NCBI GenBank assembly: GCA_020002185.1
Contig: CM034537.1
Span: forward strand, 10,154,677 to 10,218,676
Direction: 5' to 3'
Origin: Paraescarpia echinospica
Taxonomy: Eukaryota > Annelida > Polychaeta > Sabellida > Siboglinidae
DNA: 64,000 nt
The position numbers and the translations under genes are program-made. Below are positions 43,350 to 56,227 of the stretch, one piece after another. The notes under the pieces are model-generated. The model worked only from the letters and a program-made list of their open reading frames with translations, had not been told where the DNA came from and did not search any database. Position 1 is the first letter of the stretch, and every line of letters starts with the position of its first letter.

Positions 43350-43636
43350 CTTATTGCAATATCGCTCGGTTGCAGCGTTGATGTCAGACAACGAGTGCGT
43401 GGGCGACTGGTCGTTGAGAATACCAATAGCCTTGATGGTGTGAGCGAACGCAGACAACTCAAAGAACCTCTTGCTCTCGGGGACGGTAGGTTGGTAGACC
43501 GCACCAAGACCGCACGGTTTGGGCGAACATTCAGCCTCGCCCAAGATCGACCTGAATATGGTGCGGCATTGTGTCGGATCTCCCGTCCCTTTGAATTCAA
43601 CTAAGCTGGCGCCGCGTTGTTCCGATTTGGTGTCAT
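43350..43636 (-). CDS. ENTPD: NTPDase exon with the VYQP and LSAF motifs
   Basis: 287 bp between acceptor CCCTTCAG and donor AAG|GTACGT. Encodes EFKGTGDPTQCRTIF, then CSPKPCGLGAVYQPTVPESK and FFELSAFAHTIKAIGIL, and ends CNK. These match the Cys-rich segment and the F.(Y/L)SAF region that lines the nucleotide site in NTPDases. Conserved Cys residues expected to form disulphides are present, consistent with an extracellular domain. The frame continues from the split codon of the 44072-44314 exon. Confidence 0.9.
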
Positions 43637-44071
43637 CTGAAGGGACGCATTAGAATATGTCGATATAGCATTGCACCAAGTTCTCCGCCAGTTTGCGTAC
43701 GTGTTTATTAGACATGTTAACTTCAGAGAGACCATGCAGTAAGTTTTTGTTATTAGTGAACGCTTGTTTGGTTCTGCAGTTTCTTCATCAACCTTTATTG
43801 ACTGTAATAATAATTGCAGACAAACTTGTGATGAATTATATTATAGAAATATGCTCGACATAACACATTGTTCGATTCCAACATGAAGTATCCAAACAAG
43901 CTCTGTTTCAGCGGTCTGCGCGCGGACTAAACATTCTGTGACACACTAAGTAGGCCTACATAATTATATTGGCGCCAAGTACAACTAAGCCCACTAGTAC
44001 AACTAAGCCCACTAGTGCATTAACCATTTACACTGAGCAATGATATAAAATATACTGACTAATAGACATAC

Positions 44072-44314
44072 CTTTCAACATGCAAGGATTCTCGATGATC
44101 GTTGTTTCTCCATATTTAGCAAGCAGATAATCCGTGATCTTCTTAATAATCTGCTGTTGTCCGTACCCGAGGTAGCTGTGCACGTACACGGGGTAGTACG
44201 TGCCGAGGACCTTCACGGGAAACTTGTTTGCCAGAAGCGATCCCGACGGGTTGAAGGCGATCTGTAACGAAGCTCCACCTAGCTCGACGATACCCCAACT
44301 GTCTGGTCGCTCCT
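44072..44314 (-). CDS. ENTPD: NTPDase exon with apyrase conserved region 4
   Basis: 243 bp between acceptor CCTCTTCCAG and donor AAAG|GTATGT. Encodes SWGIVELGGASLQIAF (ACR4, where the D/E-LGGAS loop binds phosphate and metal), LLANKFPVKVLGTYYPVYVH, SYLGYGQQQI and NPCMLK. The V.LxGxxYxVYxHSxLxYG pattern is the family signature. Key Gly and Ser residues are intact. Confidence 0.93.
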
Positions 44315-44645
44315 CTGGAAGAGGAATCGCGTGTTGCGCAGTTGTGATATAAAATTGTCAAACTAAAATTCAAAATAGTTTGTGTTGTTTGCAGATTTGG
44401 GAACAAAAACACACAGAAAAACGTTTTACTATTAGGCCTCATGCACGCAAAATAATTACACAATGAACATAACAAATTCGATATATCAGTAAAAACCTTT
44501 TACATTTTACAGTTATCGATATTACGTATTATATCCTATATATTCATACACACCCTGTATATGTTACAATTATATTGCAACTGCAGAAATGACGTGCCCA
44601 CACTGTTATGAATTACCCTATAGTAAACAAGCGTACGAAACTAAC

Positions 44646-44693
44646 CTTTCGTTTTCTTTGATGATCTGCTCGTTTCTTCACTGAACGGTCCAC
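44646..44693 (-). CDS. ENTPD: NTPDase 48-bp microexon
   Basis: Acceptor ATGCAG and donor GAAAG|GTTAGT. Adds a hydrophilic linker GGPFSEETSRSSKKTK between ACR3 and ACR4. The phases fit both neighbours exactly (1 and 2 bases of split codons). Confidence 0.75.
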
Positions 44694-45245
44694 CTGCATC
44701 GAGGTAAAACGATCATAATGCTAGACTTTAATTTATTTCATAAATATAGTTAAGAAGGAGAAATGCAAGTATTAGATTAACATACCGAACAAATTGGAAG
44801 ATACATTTACATATACATGTGTATCACCTTTTAAACATATGTGATATAGTTTAACAGACGATATATACAATAAAGTCATAACAATATAATGTTTAAATTA
44901 TATTGAATACTAATTGACATGACACTATACTGTATTATGTTGGTCAGGGATATAGTCACTGAGTTCGTTATGGTGAGGGTCGCCCATTACCTACTTGCAA
45001 AGTTAAATTCAATTCATATTGAAAAAAAGGTAACAAATAAATATTGTGCCAGTAGTTGTACTATTCAGAATCGATCACACATTTGCCTTATCAATCTCGC
45101 AGTAGATTAAATGGAATCTTTAATGCACGCTGACTCGCCAGCACCAGCAGCAGCATTAGAAACGTAAACGTTCCATTTTGATCGCTAGACGGCGTAACTG
45201 TAACATAAGTTTCGCCGTGTCAGCCAGGCCCGTCACCGTAGCTGA

Positions 45246-45286
45246 ATGGGGTGGGGGTGGGGGTGGGGGTGGGGTTGGGGGTGGTA
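45246..45286 (+). repeat. G-rich (GGGGGT)n tract, quadruplex-forming motif
   Basis: At least six runs of 4-5 G separated by single T or TT on the plus strand, within an NTPDase intron (template strand for that gene is the plus strand). Confidence 0.85.
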
Positions 45287-45593
45287 AAGAAAGTAGTATC
45301 CAGAGGTGGATTTGGTTGAGTTACTCCCAATTTTATTAATAAAAGGCCAACATGGTCTGATAATAATTTAGTATGAATAGAAATAGAAATCAGTACGATC
45401 ATCCGGTTTAGCGAACAGTATAGCGGTCGATTGGCAAAGTAAAGGTTCAAAACAGGAGAAATAAAACACTGTAAAACATTTTATTGATTACATATCTTAG
45501 CACGGTAGCACCTATGAAAATATTTCTCATGAAAAGGTGTTGTCATCATTTTGTTTTTTAAATAAACTGTTCATGATAAATGTATACACGTAC

Positions 45594-45779
45594 CTTCCAC
45601 TTGGAAGAAGTTATTCAGGTAGTTGACGGCAAGCCACCCGAACACGCCTTCCTCCTCCCCGGATAGCACCCGGCTCTGTATACGCCTGTACCTGAAGGGA
45701 TTCAGGGCTTTGTTCGACAACAACTCGTTGATCTTTTTCATGACGGCGTCTGCGTCGGTTTCTAGAAGCAATCGCATCC
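45594..45779 (-). CDS. ENTPD: NTPDase exon with apyrase conserved region 3
   Basis: 186 bp between acceptor CGTCTTTTCAG and donor GAAG|GTACGTG. Begins inside the GATAG-MRLL motif of ACR2 (residues GMRLL here), continues NPFRYRRIQSRVLSGEEEGV then FGWLAVNYL (ACR3; the Glu of GEEEG is the catalytic base in the family). Enzymes of this family hydrolyse extracellular nucleoside tri- and diphosphates. The upstream exons with ACR1 (DAGSS) and the rest of ACR2 were not found up to the gap. Confidence 0.93.
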
Positions 45780-45799
45780 CTGAAAAGACGTGACAGCGC

Positions 45800-46840
45800 A
45801 ATTAGACGCAGACATGTTTCCTTGTGGTATGGGAGAGCGGGAGATGCGGAGGTAGTCTTTGCTGTATTTGAATCGACCTTGAAGACCGCTGACTTTGTCC
45901 TTTGAGTTGGCAGCTAGTTATTTTGAGATCCCCACCACATTGTTAATTACGAATCGTAGCATTGGCATGTAACCAACACTAAGATTACGTTCGTCATGAC
46001 AAGGATCCCCAGCCCTTATAATAATTAGTATTTACTTTGCATGGTTTTATGTAAGTTTGTAAAATTAATAAGAACATTAATAGTGCATTACAGTTTTTTC
46101 GTTGGACATTTGTTGAAATCTACCCAAAATATTGTTAAAATTATATGTCTGTTATCAACAGGGTAACATGTCAAACATTGCTACGTAAGGCAAACCCAGA
46201 GACTCTCCTACCCCACTTAACTCTTCGCGTATGCTTGCCAAACGTGGCGATTGCCAAGTGACACAGAGAGAAACGAACTTTCTAAGTGATGCTGATCCTT
46301 TGCAGTCATCTGACGGATTTTAAAATTGAACGATGCTATTTGTACTTGCCACTGATGATTGAACGAAATTGCCCAAGCGTCGTTGAAACTGCTCTGAGAG
46401 GATTCAAACACTTTCTGCGACATTCTAACGACTGTGCTTCATGTAGCGCCCCAGTAACATACCAATGTCCCATCTCAAGAACATTACCAACCCGTAATTT
46501 AGTTTATAGTTTAGTCGTTTGGCTAAACCAACTAAACATGATTCCGTTATTGTGTTAACACATATTCAACACCCGCATGTGAAACGTAAGTTATGCTTAT
46601 GAGTGTTTGACTGCCAAATGCTACGTCATGCAACCACAAGTATTAACCATTTTATGCACCACAACTAATACGCCGCCATCATCATACCTGAACTACTTAA
46701 ACACATATTTGGTATTTTCCATTATTCGTATTCATATAATAAATTATGTCACATTGCAAATGAAAAAAACTGTTAGCAGGCCCCATATCAGTCACTGATA
46801 ATTGGTTGGAAGAATCGGTGAAAGAACACTTGCACAAACC
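45800..46840. other. NTPDase upstream intron, no exon recognised
   Basis: Short open frames only. Confidence 0.4.
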
Positions 46841-46842
46841 AC

Positions 46843-46967
46843 ACACACCACACCACACCACACCACACCACACCACACCACACCACACCACACCGCACCA
46901 CACCACACCACACCACACCACACCACACCACACACACGCCACACCACACACACACGCCACACCACAC

Positions 46968-47055
<88 letters not shown>
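46843..47055. repeat. (ACACC)n followed by (AC)n up to the assembly gap
   Basis: Pentanucleotide ACACC array 46843-46936, interrupted ACAC, then pure (AC)n from 46972. Confidence 0.95.
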
Positions 47056-48055
47056 NNNNNNNNNNNNNNNNNNNNNNNNNNNNNNNNNNNNNNNNNNNNN
47101 NNNNNNNNNNNNNNNNNNNNNNNNNNNNNNNNNNNNNNNNNNNNNNNNNNNNNNNNNNNNNNNNNNNNNNNNNNNNNNNNNNNNNNNNNNNNNNNNNNNN
47201 NNNNNNNNNNNNNNNNNNNNNNNNNNNNNNNNNNNNNNNNNNNNNNNNNNNNNNNNNNNNNNNNNNNNNNNNNNNNNNNNNNNNNNNNNNNNNNNNNNNN
47301 NNNNNNNNNNNNNNNNNNNNNNNNNNNNNNNNNNNNNNNNNNNNNNNNNNNNNNNNNNNNNNNNNNNNNNNNNNNNNNNNNNNNNNNNNNNNNNNNNNNN
47401 NNNNNNNNNNNNNNNNNNNNNNNNNNNNNNNNNNNNNNNNNNNNNNNNNNNNNNNNNNNNNNNNNNNNNNNNNNNNNNNNNNNNNNNNNNNNNNNNNNNN
47501 NNNNNNNNNNNNNNNNNNNNNNNNNNNNNNNNNNNNNNNNNNNNNNNNNNNNNNNNNNNNNNNNNNNNNNNNNNNNNNNNNNNNNNNNNNNNNNNNNNNN
47601 NNNNNNNNNNNNNNNNNNNNNNNNNNNNNNNNNNNNNNNNNNNNNNNNNNNNNNNNNNNNNNNNNNNNNNNNNNNNNNNNNNNNNNNNNNNNNNNNNNNN
47701 NNNNNNNNNNNNNNNNNNNNNNNNNNNNNNNNNNNNNNNNNNNNNNNNNNNNNNNNNNNNNNNNNNNNNNNNNNNNNNNNNNNNNNNNNNNNNNNNNNNN
47801 NNNNNNNNNNNNNNNNNNNNNNNNNNNNNNNNNNNNNNNNNNNNNNNNNNNNNNNNNNNNNNNNNNNNNNNNNNNNNNNNNNNNNNNNNNNNNNNNNNNN
47901 NNNNNNNNNNNNNNNNNNNNNNNNNNNNNNNNNNNNNNNNNNNNNNNNNNNNNNNNNNNNNNNNNNNNNNNNNNNNNNNNNNNNNNNNNNNNNNNNNNNN
48001 NNNNNNNNNNNNNNNNNNNNNNNNNNNNNNNNNNNNNNNNNNNNNNNNNNNNNNN
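47056..48055. other. assembly gap, exactly 1000 N
   Basis: Round-number N run between CA-type microsatellites on both sides: a placeholder of unknown true length. Long open frames crossing it are meaningless. Confidence 1.
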
Positions 48056-48110
48056 CACTCACTCACACTTACTCACTCACTCACTCACACACACTCACAC
48101 ACACATAATT
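48056..48110. repeat. (ACTC)n / (AC)n at the right gap edge
   Basis: Low-complexity continuation of the gap-flanking repeat. Confidence 0.85.
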
Positions 48111-49560
48111 ATAGCATTCTCGCTCCCTCCATTCCCCTCTCCCACCGCTCCCTCCTCCCTCCACCCACCCACCCATCCACTCATCACTCCATCCCTCTCT
48201 TCGTCCCTCCCTTTCTTTTGCCCTCTCTCTCGTTTTATGTACCGTATGTATGTGTTATGTATAGTTTTTATGTCACATTGCAACGACCTTCTGTTTTTTC
48301 TGCCCTGACTGTGTGCTCAAGCGTATCGACATTGAAAGCCTGTCTTGATCAGAGGAAATAGGTCTCACTGACTGGGTAAAGAACGTCGTGCCGTCATGCC
48401 GCTCTGTCATCCGATGCCATTATTACATCAGATACGTAGTTCTGCTGGCTGTTTACGCTGGTCTCCATTTAGTGGCACTTTCTGACCACCGAGTGTTTAC
48501 ACGTCTGGTAAACGTAGCACTACCCGTAGGGTGCGCCGTCACATCAGCATGCACCGTATGATTCCCGGATGAAATAGAACGGCATTCCATACTACCGACT
48601 GTTGACTGAATTAACGGTTTACGTTTCGTGTGCTCGGCTTCAATTGAAAAGACGTTCACATTACTGACGAATTTAAAATAAATGTTTGTAGGAAACAAGT
48701 GCCCCTTAATCGATGGCCTCTGAGCACATGGGCAGCGACTCGGTGTTGACCCTTGACTACACTGTGTACATACATCACTGCCATATAAGACATGTTCGTC
48801 GAATTCCCAGTGAAATTTATTGAATGCGGCGACGATTGCGACCACGACACCCACGGCCACTGGTAGCCGATGTTACATGGACCATCAACCGCATGTGCGT
48901 GGACTCTACGTCCAGTCAGGTTGACATGCCACACTCCAACACGTTATCTTAATCTGTTTTACATAACATAACCACGAATATGTTATTCACAGGTTTTTTG
49001 CCTGCGGATGCTGAGGCAAGAAAATGTTCTTAGTTTACGACATACAGGATTTCGATGCAAAGTTCAAGAAACTCTTGCAGATAGATGTGAACCAGAAGTT
49101 ATATAACGACGCATGTAAACACATACAGTGTCCGACCAACACCGTGGGAACGTCACACTTTATTACAGCATTTTGTTATCGGTGTTTTTATCGGTGTTCC
49201 ATTGAATACGTACACACTCCAGACATCACGTTTTAGGACTAACTGAAGAATACCGTGTGTGCAGTTTGGAAACGCTCCCCTCGTGTGTGCCGATTAATCT
49301 CACTGACATTCATGACGCTCTTCCTCTTAAGCCGTCTAACTGAATTTCCGTATATTTGTTTAAACCGCAGACCGGACATAATGAGCCGGTGTAAATCAAG
49401 TTCAAAACAACTACGCACGGTAGTGTTTTGACGTAAGCTCGACACACTACAGCGATGCTATCAAAGTATACCACATATCAATAATACATTTATAGGTTAA
49501 CGTGGATCCAACATTAATATATATATCAAGTAGGGCCTATACAATGTGCAGCTCGAAACA
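48111..49560. other. no gene recognised
   Basis: Open frames at 48453-48934 (minus) lack family features or splice logic. Confidence 0.4.
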
Positions 49561-49564
49561 TTAG

Positions 49565-49566
<2 letters not shown>

Positions 49567-49607
<41 letters not shown>

Positions 49608-49697
49608 TACTATTGTATACACACATTATTTTCACATACAGTTACATTACATAGCATTACACACATACACACATAATACATTACATTATTACGTATT

Positions 49698-49791
<94 letters not shown>
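49567..49791. repeat. two (AC)n microsatellites
   Basis: 49567-49608 and 49701-49791, the second about 90 bp. Confidence 0.95.
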
Positions 49792-49793
<2 letters not shown>

Positions 49794-50202
49794 AAATAGC
49801 AATGGCCCGACTAGAGCAATACCGCTACAAGTGTCAATGATTAAAGTAGTCAAAAATAGCACATTTGTACTCGTCGTATCACGCCAGCTGGAAAACATGC
49901 GAGTCCAGCCTGTCCTAGATCATATCCACAGCTCTTGAGCGTTGCGCGTAAGGCGCGTGCATGTTTGGGTAAGCGATACCGGAGCGACGTGTAAACTGAT
50001 AAGCAATTAATTAGTAACGACCCTCACATGCAGTCTTATCTTTAATGGTTCGTCGTGTCAGGTATATGTGTTTATCAAGAGACGATAACACTGTCAATTA
50101 GCAGGAACTGCAGGGACTGCATTCGACCGAGTTGACTGCAGTTCAGTCCAGCACGATCGCACTTGGTTGCAATGAGAATCAAAGTCACATCTATCTTCAT
50201 CT

Positions 50203-53187
50203 CTCCATAATGTCTTGCGGTTTGGGTCCACATCACATAGTCAGTTCCGTTCTCTCCATGATGTCTTGCGGTGTGGGTCCACATCACACGGTCTGTTCCG
50301 TTCTCTCCATGATGTGTTGCGGTGTAGGTCCACATCACACGGTCTGTTCCGTTCTCTCCATGATGTCTTGCGGGGTAGGTCCACATCACACGGTCTGTTC
50401 CGTTCTCTCCATGATGTGTTGCGGTGTAGGTCCACATCACACGGTCTGTTCCGTTCTCTCCATGATGTCTTGCGGGGTAGGTCCACATCACACGGTCTGT
50501 TCCGTTCTCTCCATGATGTGTTGCGGTGTAGGTCCACATCACACGGTCTGTTCCGTTCTCTCCATGATGTCTTGCGGGGTAGGTCCACATCACACGGTCT
50601 GTTCCGTTCTCTCCATGATGTCTTGCGGGGTAGGTCCACATCACACGGTCAGTTCCGTTCTCTCCATGATGTCTTGCGGTGTGGGTCCACATCACACGGT
50701 CTGTTCCGTTCTCTCTTGATGTCTTGTGGGGTAGGTCCACATCACACGGTCAGTTCCGTTCTCTCTTGATGTCTTGCGGTGTGGGTCCACATCACACGGT
50801 CTGTTCCGTTCTCTCCATGATGTCTTGCGGTGTGGGTCCACATCACACGGTCTGTTCCGTTCTCTCTTGATGTCTTGCGGGGTAGGTCCACATCACACGG
50901 TCAGTTCCGTTCTCTCCATGATGTGTTGCGGGGTAGGTCCACTTCACACGGTCTGTTCCGATCTCTCCATGATGTCTTGCGGGGTGGGTCCACATCACAC
51001 GGTCTGTTCCGTTCTCTCTTGGTGTCTTGCGGTGTAGGTCCACATCACACGGTCTGTTCCGTTCTCTCCATGATGTCTTGCGGGGTGGGTCAACATCACA
51101 CGGTCTGTTCCGTTCTCTCTTGATGTCTTGCGGGGTAGGTCCACATCACACGGTCTGTTCCGTTCTCTCCATGTTGTCTTGCGGGGTGGGTCAACATCAC
51201 ACGGTCTGTTCCGTTCTCTCTTGATGTCTTGCGGGGTAGGTCCACATCACACGGTCTATTCCGTTCTCTCCATGATGTCTTGCGGGGTGGGTCAACATCA
51301 CACGGTCTGTTCCGTTCTCTCTTGGTGTCTTGCGGGGTGGGTCCACATCACACGGTCTGTTCCGTTCTCTCCATGATGTCTTGCGGGGTGGGTCAACATC
51401 ACACGGTCTGTTCCGTTCTCTTGATATCTTGCAGGGGTAGGTCACATCACACGGTCTGTTCCGTTCTCTCCATGATGTCTTGCGGGGTGGAGTCCAACAT
51501 CACACGGTCTGTTCCATTCTCTCTTGATGTCTTGCGGGGTGGGTCCCACATCACGGTCTGGCACCAGTTTCTCTCCACGATGTCTTGCGGGATGGGTCCA
51601 CATCACACGGTCTGTTCCGTTCTCTCCATGATGTGTTGCGGGGTAGGTCCACTTCACATGGTCTGTTTCGTTCTCTCCATGATGTCGCGCGGGGTAGGTC
51701 CACATCACGGTCTTTCGTTCTCTCCATGGTGTCTTGCCGGGATGGAGTCCACATCACCGGTCTGTTCCGTTCTCCATGGTGTCTTGCGGGATGGGTCCAC
51801 ATCGCACGGTGTGTTCCGTTCTCTCTTGATGTGTCTTGCGGGGTAGGTCCACGCGGCACGGTCTGTTCCGTTCTCTCCATGATGTCTTGCAGGGTAAGGT
51901 CCACATCACACGGTCTGTTCCGTTCTCCCTTGATGTCTTGCGGGGTAGATCCCTCACGGTCTGTCCGTTCCTCCATGATGTGTTTGCGGGGTAGGTCCAC
52001 ATCATGCAGTCAGTTCATTCTCCATAATGTCTTGCAGGGGTGGGTCCACATCACACGGTCTGTTCGTTCTCTCCATGGTGTCTTGCGGGATGGGTCCACA
52101 TCACACGGTCTGTTCCGTTCTCCTCCATGGTGTCTTGCGGGATGGGTCCACATCACACGGTGTTCCGTTCTCTTAATGTCTTGCGGGGTAGGTCCACATG
52201 ACACGGTCTGTTCCGTTCTCTCCATGATGTCTTGCGGGGTGGGTCCACATCACACGGTCTGTTCCGTTCTCTCCATGGTGTCTTGCGGGATGGGTCCACA
52301 TCACACGGTGTGTTCCGTTCTCTCTTGATGTCTTGCGGGGTAGGTCCACATAACACGGTCTGTTCCGTTCTCTCCATGATGTGTTGCGGGGTAGGTCCAC
52401 TTCACATGGTCTGTTCATTCTCTCCATGATGTCTTGCGGGGTAGGTCCACATCACACGGTCTGTTCCGTTCTCTCCATGATGTGTTGCGGGGTAGGTCCA
52501 CATCACACGGTCAGTTCCGTTCTCTCCATAATGTCTTGCGGGGTGGGTCCACATCACACGGTCTGTTCCGTTCTCTCTTGATGTGTTGCGGGGTAGGTCC
52601 ACTTCACATGGTCTGTTCATTCTCTCCATGATGTCTTGCGGGGTAGGTCCACATCACACGGTCTGTTCCGTTCTCTCCATGATGTGTTGCGGGGTAGGTC
52701 CACATCACACGGTCAGTTCCGTTCTCTCCATAATGTCTTGCGGGGTGGGTCCACATCACACGGTCTGTTCCGTTCTCTCTTGATGTCTTGCGGGGTAGGT
52801 CCACATCACACGGTCTGTTCCGTTCTCTCCATGATGTGTTGCGGGGTAGGTCCACATCACACGGTCAGTTCCGTTCTCTCCATAATGTCTTGCGGGGTGG
52901 GTCCACATCACACGGTCTGTTCCGTTCTCTCTTGATGTGTTGCGGGGTAGGTCCACATCACACGGTCTGTTCCGTTCTCTCTTGATGTCTTGCGGGGTAG
53001 GTCCACTTCACATGGTCTGTTCCGTTCTCTCCATGATGTCTTGGGGGGGGGGTGTCCACATCACACGGTCTGTTCCGTTCTCTCCATGATGTGTTGCGGT
53101 GTAGGTCTACATCACACGGTCTGTTCCGTTCTCGCCATGATGTCTTGCGGGGTAGGTCCACATCACACGGTCAGTTCCGTTCTCACG
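50203..53187. repeat. ~3-kb satellite, 51-bp unit, ~58 copies
   Basis: Unit contains CCATGATGTCTTGCGGGGTA, GGTCCACATCACACGGTCTG and TTCCGTTCTCT. Period is 51 bp (17 codons), with 48-50-bp variants where CCATGATG is replaced by TTGATG. Alternating GTGTTGCGGTGTAG/GTCTTGCGGGGTAG units at 50300-50600 and a ~202-bp four-unit period at 52380-52985 show higher-order structure. The centre (51420-52250) is more diverged. Because the unit length is divisible by three, long frames stay open on both strands. I do not call these genes. Confidence 0.95.
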
Positions 53188-53194
53188 GTGATTC

Positions 53195-53239
<45 letters not shown>
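53195..53239. repeat. (CT)n
   Basis: Directly follows the last satellite unit. Confidence 0.95.
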
Positions 53240-53244
<5 letters not shown>

Positions 53245-54830
53245 TTGTTTAACCATTCTAATGACTTTACTTTAGTTGTTATATCTGGTAACGTGCCAAA
53301 GGCAATGATTAGGCTGACATTTAGCACCTATCTTCTTCAACGCTCTTTCCCCCCGATATACTCGTCTCTCTCCGCGCGATTCCAACCTGTTTCATTTCTT
53401 CAGCGAGTTCAGTGATCGTCTAATGGTATATACCCTCATCACAGAGCACTCGACACATTCACGCTTATTATGTAAGTCAGCTACGTAACCGCTTTACAAA
53501 ATATCAATGTCCTACACATCCAAGATCCTGTAACGGGGTTCTTGATTTAAACTTGCTACGTCAGAATAGTGATACGAAACAGCACGAGAATGCGTTTCAG
53601 TTAGTGTTAATGTCACTAATTCAGAAATCGTGTTTATATGTAATTGGACGACGGCGGTTTATGTTCCCGATGCTTTAACTGCGTCCAATTTAAATTGCCT
53701 GCAAATTCGCAAGTGACTGTAAGCTGGTTTGTTTGTCTTTTATGTAATGCACCGACTTCTTATCCAGTGTTGAAAATTATATCACGTGTAACTAGAGGAT
53801 ACGTTTGAAAGCATAAACACAATATCGGTACAAGCATCGTACCTGCTTGTTTTTATGCAGTATCCCAGGTCTTATTTTATGGGGCCTTTTATTTATTTTG
53901 ATCTTCGCGAATGTTTCTTATTAAAGTAATTGGCATAATACCGGAACTATAATAAATAGACTTTAATAAACAGTCTAACAAGTATATTATATGCTAGACT
54001 ATTTATTAAACGTCTATCCTTTGTTACTTATCAACACTTATTAGTGTTCGACACTAGTTTGAAAGTTAATAAGCTCCAATATTATATTGCAGGAACATTA
54101 TATATCAACAATATATACGGGACAATCGACCCAGTATAGAATGTCGTCCATCCTGTTCCACAATAAGTCCTCTTTGTGATAAATACAGCTACAAATACTA
54201 CTGTTGTATTTTGTGTCGTTTGAAGTGAATCCCAAAATCACCGCAATGCCCTATTTCGCGTTCGCATCGACCTTTCTGGGTCAACGCTGGCTGTAGGACG
54301 AGAATGCGCATCAACATACACCAGAAACAAGGGCATTGTCTCTACAACAAAACCTCCTGGGATTGACTTTCTCGATGTCCGTTGACCTCGATCAACCGCA
54401 CGAGAACTACGCTGATGCTGACATGTGATGTCAAAATGGCTCAGCATTCAGCGGTACAATCTCCGTGGTCCGCACAACTTCCCATAAAGCAGTAGCGTGG
54501 ACAAAAAACCTCTAAATACAACTGTAAAATTCCGATCAATCAATCAATACGAAAGATGTGGTAAACAACTACGCTATGTAGACGCAGAGGTAACCATAAA
54601 GCAACGCAACAGACGTGAACTCCTTCTCTAAAAATCGAGCTGCGAGACCAATCAGGTTAGCTTAGATACGACAGGTGGCATTATGCTAGACGCCAGATAG
54701 CTAAAGGCAGTGGAAGACGAAGGCAATAAATGCAGCTGAGAAGATCCACATTCGTAGCATTTCTGGCCAGATCTCTGTAGTGCTATTCACCGAGCAAGAA
54801 ACTAGATATAACTACAGTATATGTCATAGG
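53240..54830. other. no gene recognised
   Basis: AT-rich with no supported feature. Confidence 0.45.
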
Positions 54831-54833
54831 AAG

Positions 54834-54835
<2 letters not shown>

Positions 54836-54871
<36 letters not shown>

Positions 54872-55296
54872 TGTGTGTGTGCGTACGTGCGTATGTACGT
54901 ACGCATGCACGCACGCACGCACGCGCGTGTGTGCGTGTGCGCGTGTGTAGGTGTGTACGTGTGTGCGTGTGTACGTGTGTACCTGTGCACGTGTGCACGT
55001 GTGGACATGTGTATGTCTATACGTGTGTACGTGCGTACGTGCGTACGTGCGTATGCGCGTATGCGTGGATGCGTGTATGCGTGTATGCGTGTATGCGTGT
55101 ATGCGTGTATGCGTGTATGTCTGTATGCGTGTATGCGTGTATGCGTGTATGCGTGTTTGAGTGTATGCGTGTATGCGCGTATGCGTGTATGCGTGATTGT
55201 GTGTATGTGTGTATGTCTGGATGTGTGTATGTGTGTATGTGTGGATGTGTGTATGTGTGGATGTGTGGATGCGTGTATGCGTTTGTGCATGTATGC

Positions 55297-55329
<33 letters not shown>

Positions 55330-55352
55330 TGTATGTATGTATGTATGTACGC
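54836..55352. repeat. compound GT-rich array: (GT)n, (GTATGCGT)n, (TGTA)n
   Basis: (GT)n 54836-54870, GTAC/GTGC-rich middle, ~8-bp GTATGCGT units about 55060-55195, TGTA units about 55300-55350. About 0.5 kb of nearly pure alternating purine-pyrimidine. Confidence 0.93.
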
Positions 55353-55359
55353 ATGTATA

Positions 55360-56215
55360 TGTACAATGCATACCTTCATACCTGTATGCGTACGTGCATT
55401 CATGAATGGATGCATACACAAAATTAATAGATAAATGGATGGATGCCAGCGAATCGCCAAGATCAGAATGACGTAGAATAGCGCAACGTGTTTTTCGCAA
55501 GCGTGGTATCAACTAAACGTGCAGCATGTATAGAAGCACGAAGCGTATCTCGTGATATTTCACGCGCCGGTGGGATCCGACTGCTGCAAGTAAAGGCCAC
55601 AGGCCGATTTTTTGGTCGGGTGCATGCAGACGGTGCATTTGTATCCTTTTTGAAGGAATACGATTGTTTACAAAGTAAACATACCGTTCATGCAACGTTG
55701 CTGCCAGGATATCCACAAGCCAAATAAACCAAGCTTCAGACAGCTGACGGGAAACGACCGGGTATCGCCAGTGATGTATTAACCACGATTAAGAACACCC
55801 GTTACTGATGACTACGTTTGATAGATTATGTCTAAAAGCGCATCGATACATTACGTTCTAGTTAAATTATTAGAAACATATCTACATCGTTCGTCGGGTA
55901 ATCGATTGCGGTAGCTGTTGACACCGACTAGGCATAGAAGAGACGCTATCGTATTTACGGTGCCGCACACACGATGACTGCGAGCAATGCATTAATTAAC
56001 GCATTGCTCGCATTGGTGACTGTCATTTGGAAAATTTTGAATGCAGACAGCTGTTTTGTTGTTCAGTGTTTGTTTTTGTCGAAACGGTAAATGTCACTGA
56101 TGAAAAAAAGCTGTTTAAAACTGCCCGCGCGAATCACGTCCGGTAATGCTCAAATGTGCTGTATGTAAATAGGTTATTGTATACACACACGCACACACCA
56201 CACACTAGCTCCGTT
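55360..56215. other. no gene recognised
   Basis: Contains a short palindrome GCGAGCAATGCATTAATTAA / complement around 55980-56011. Confidence 0.45.
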
Positions 56216-56227
56216 GCCACACTATTT

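Noticed and set aside
46697..48361. Open frames of 424-519 codons spanning the N run
   Set aside because: They consist of undetermined bases flanked by CA microsatellites.
50203..53187. CRISPR-like regular array
   Set aside because: Units are contiguous with no unique spacers, and the context is a eukaryotic satellite.
50075..53415. Many open frames of 60-250 codons across the satellite, on both strands
   Set aside because: All arise because the 51-bp unit is divisible by three and lacks stops in several frames. No start context, splice sites or non-repeat sequence.
54238..54447. Possible ACR1 exon of the NTPDase gene (a VYVDAHSRPTAS stretch on the minus strand)
   Set aside because: Lacks the DAGSS core and acceptable splice sites in phase with the next exon.
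54802..55512. Long frames of alternating Cys/Val/Tyr or His/Thr/Ile
   Set aside because: Translation of GT/AC microsatellites. The same holds for 39329-39936, 42730-43109 and 56156-56642.
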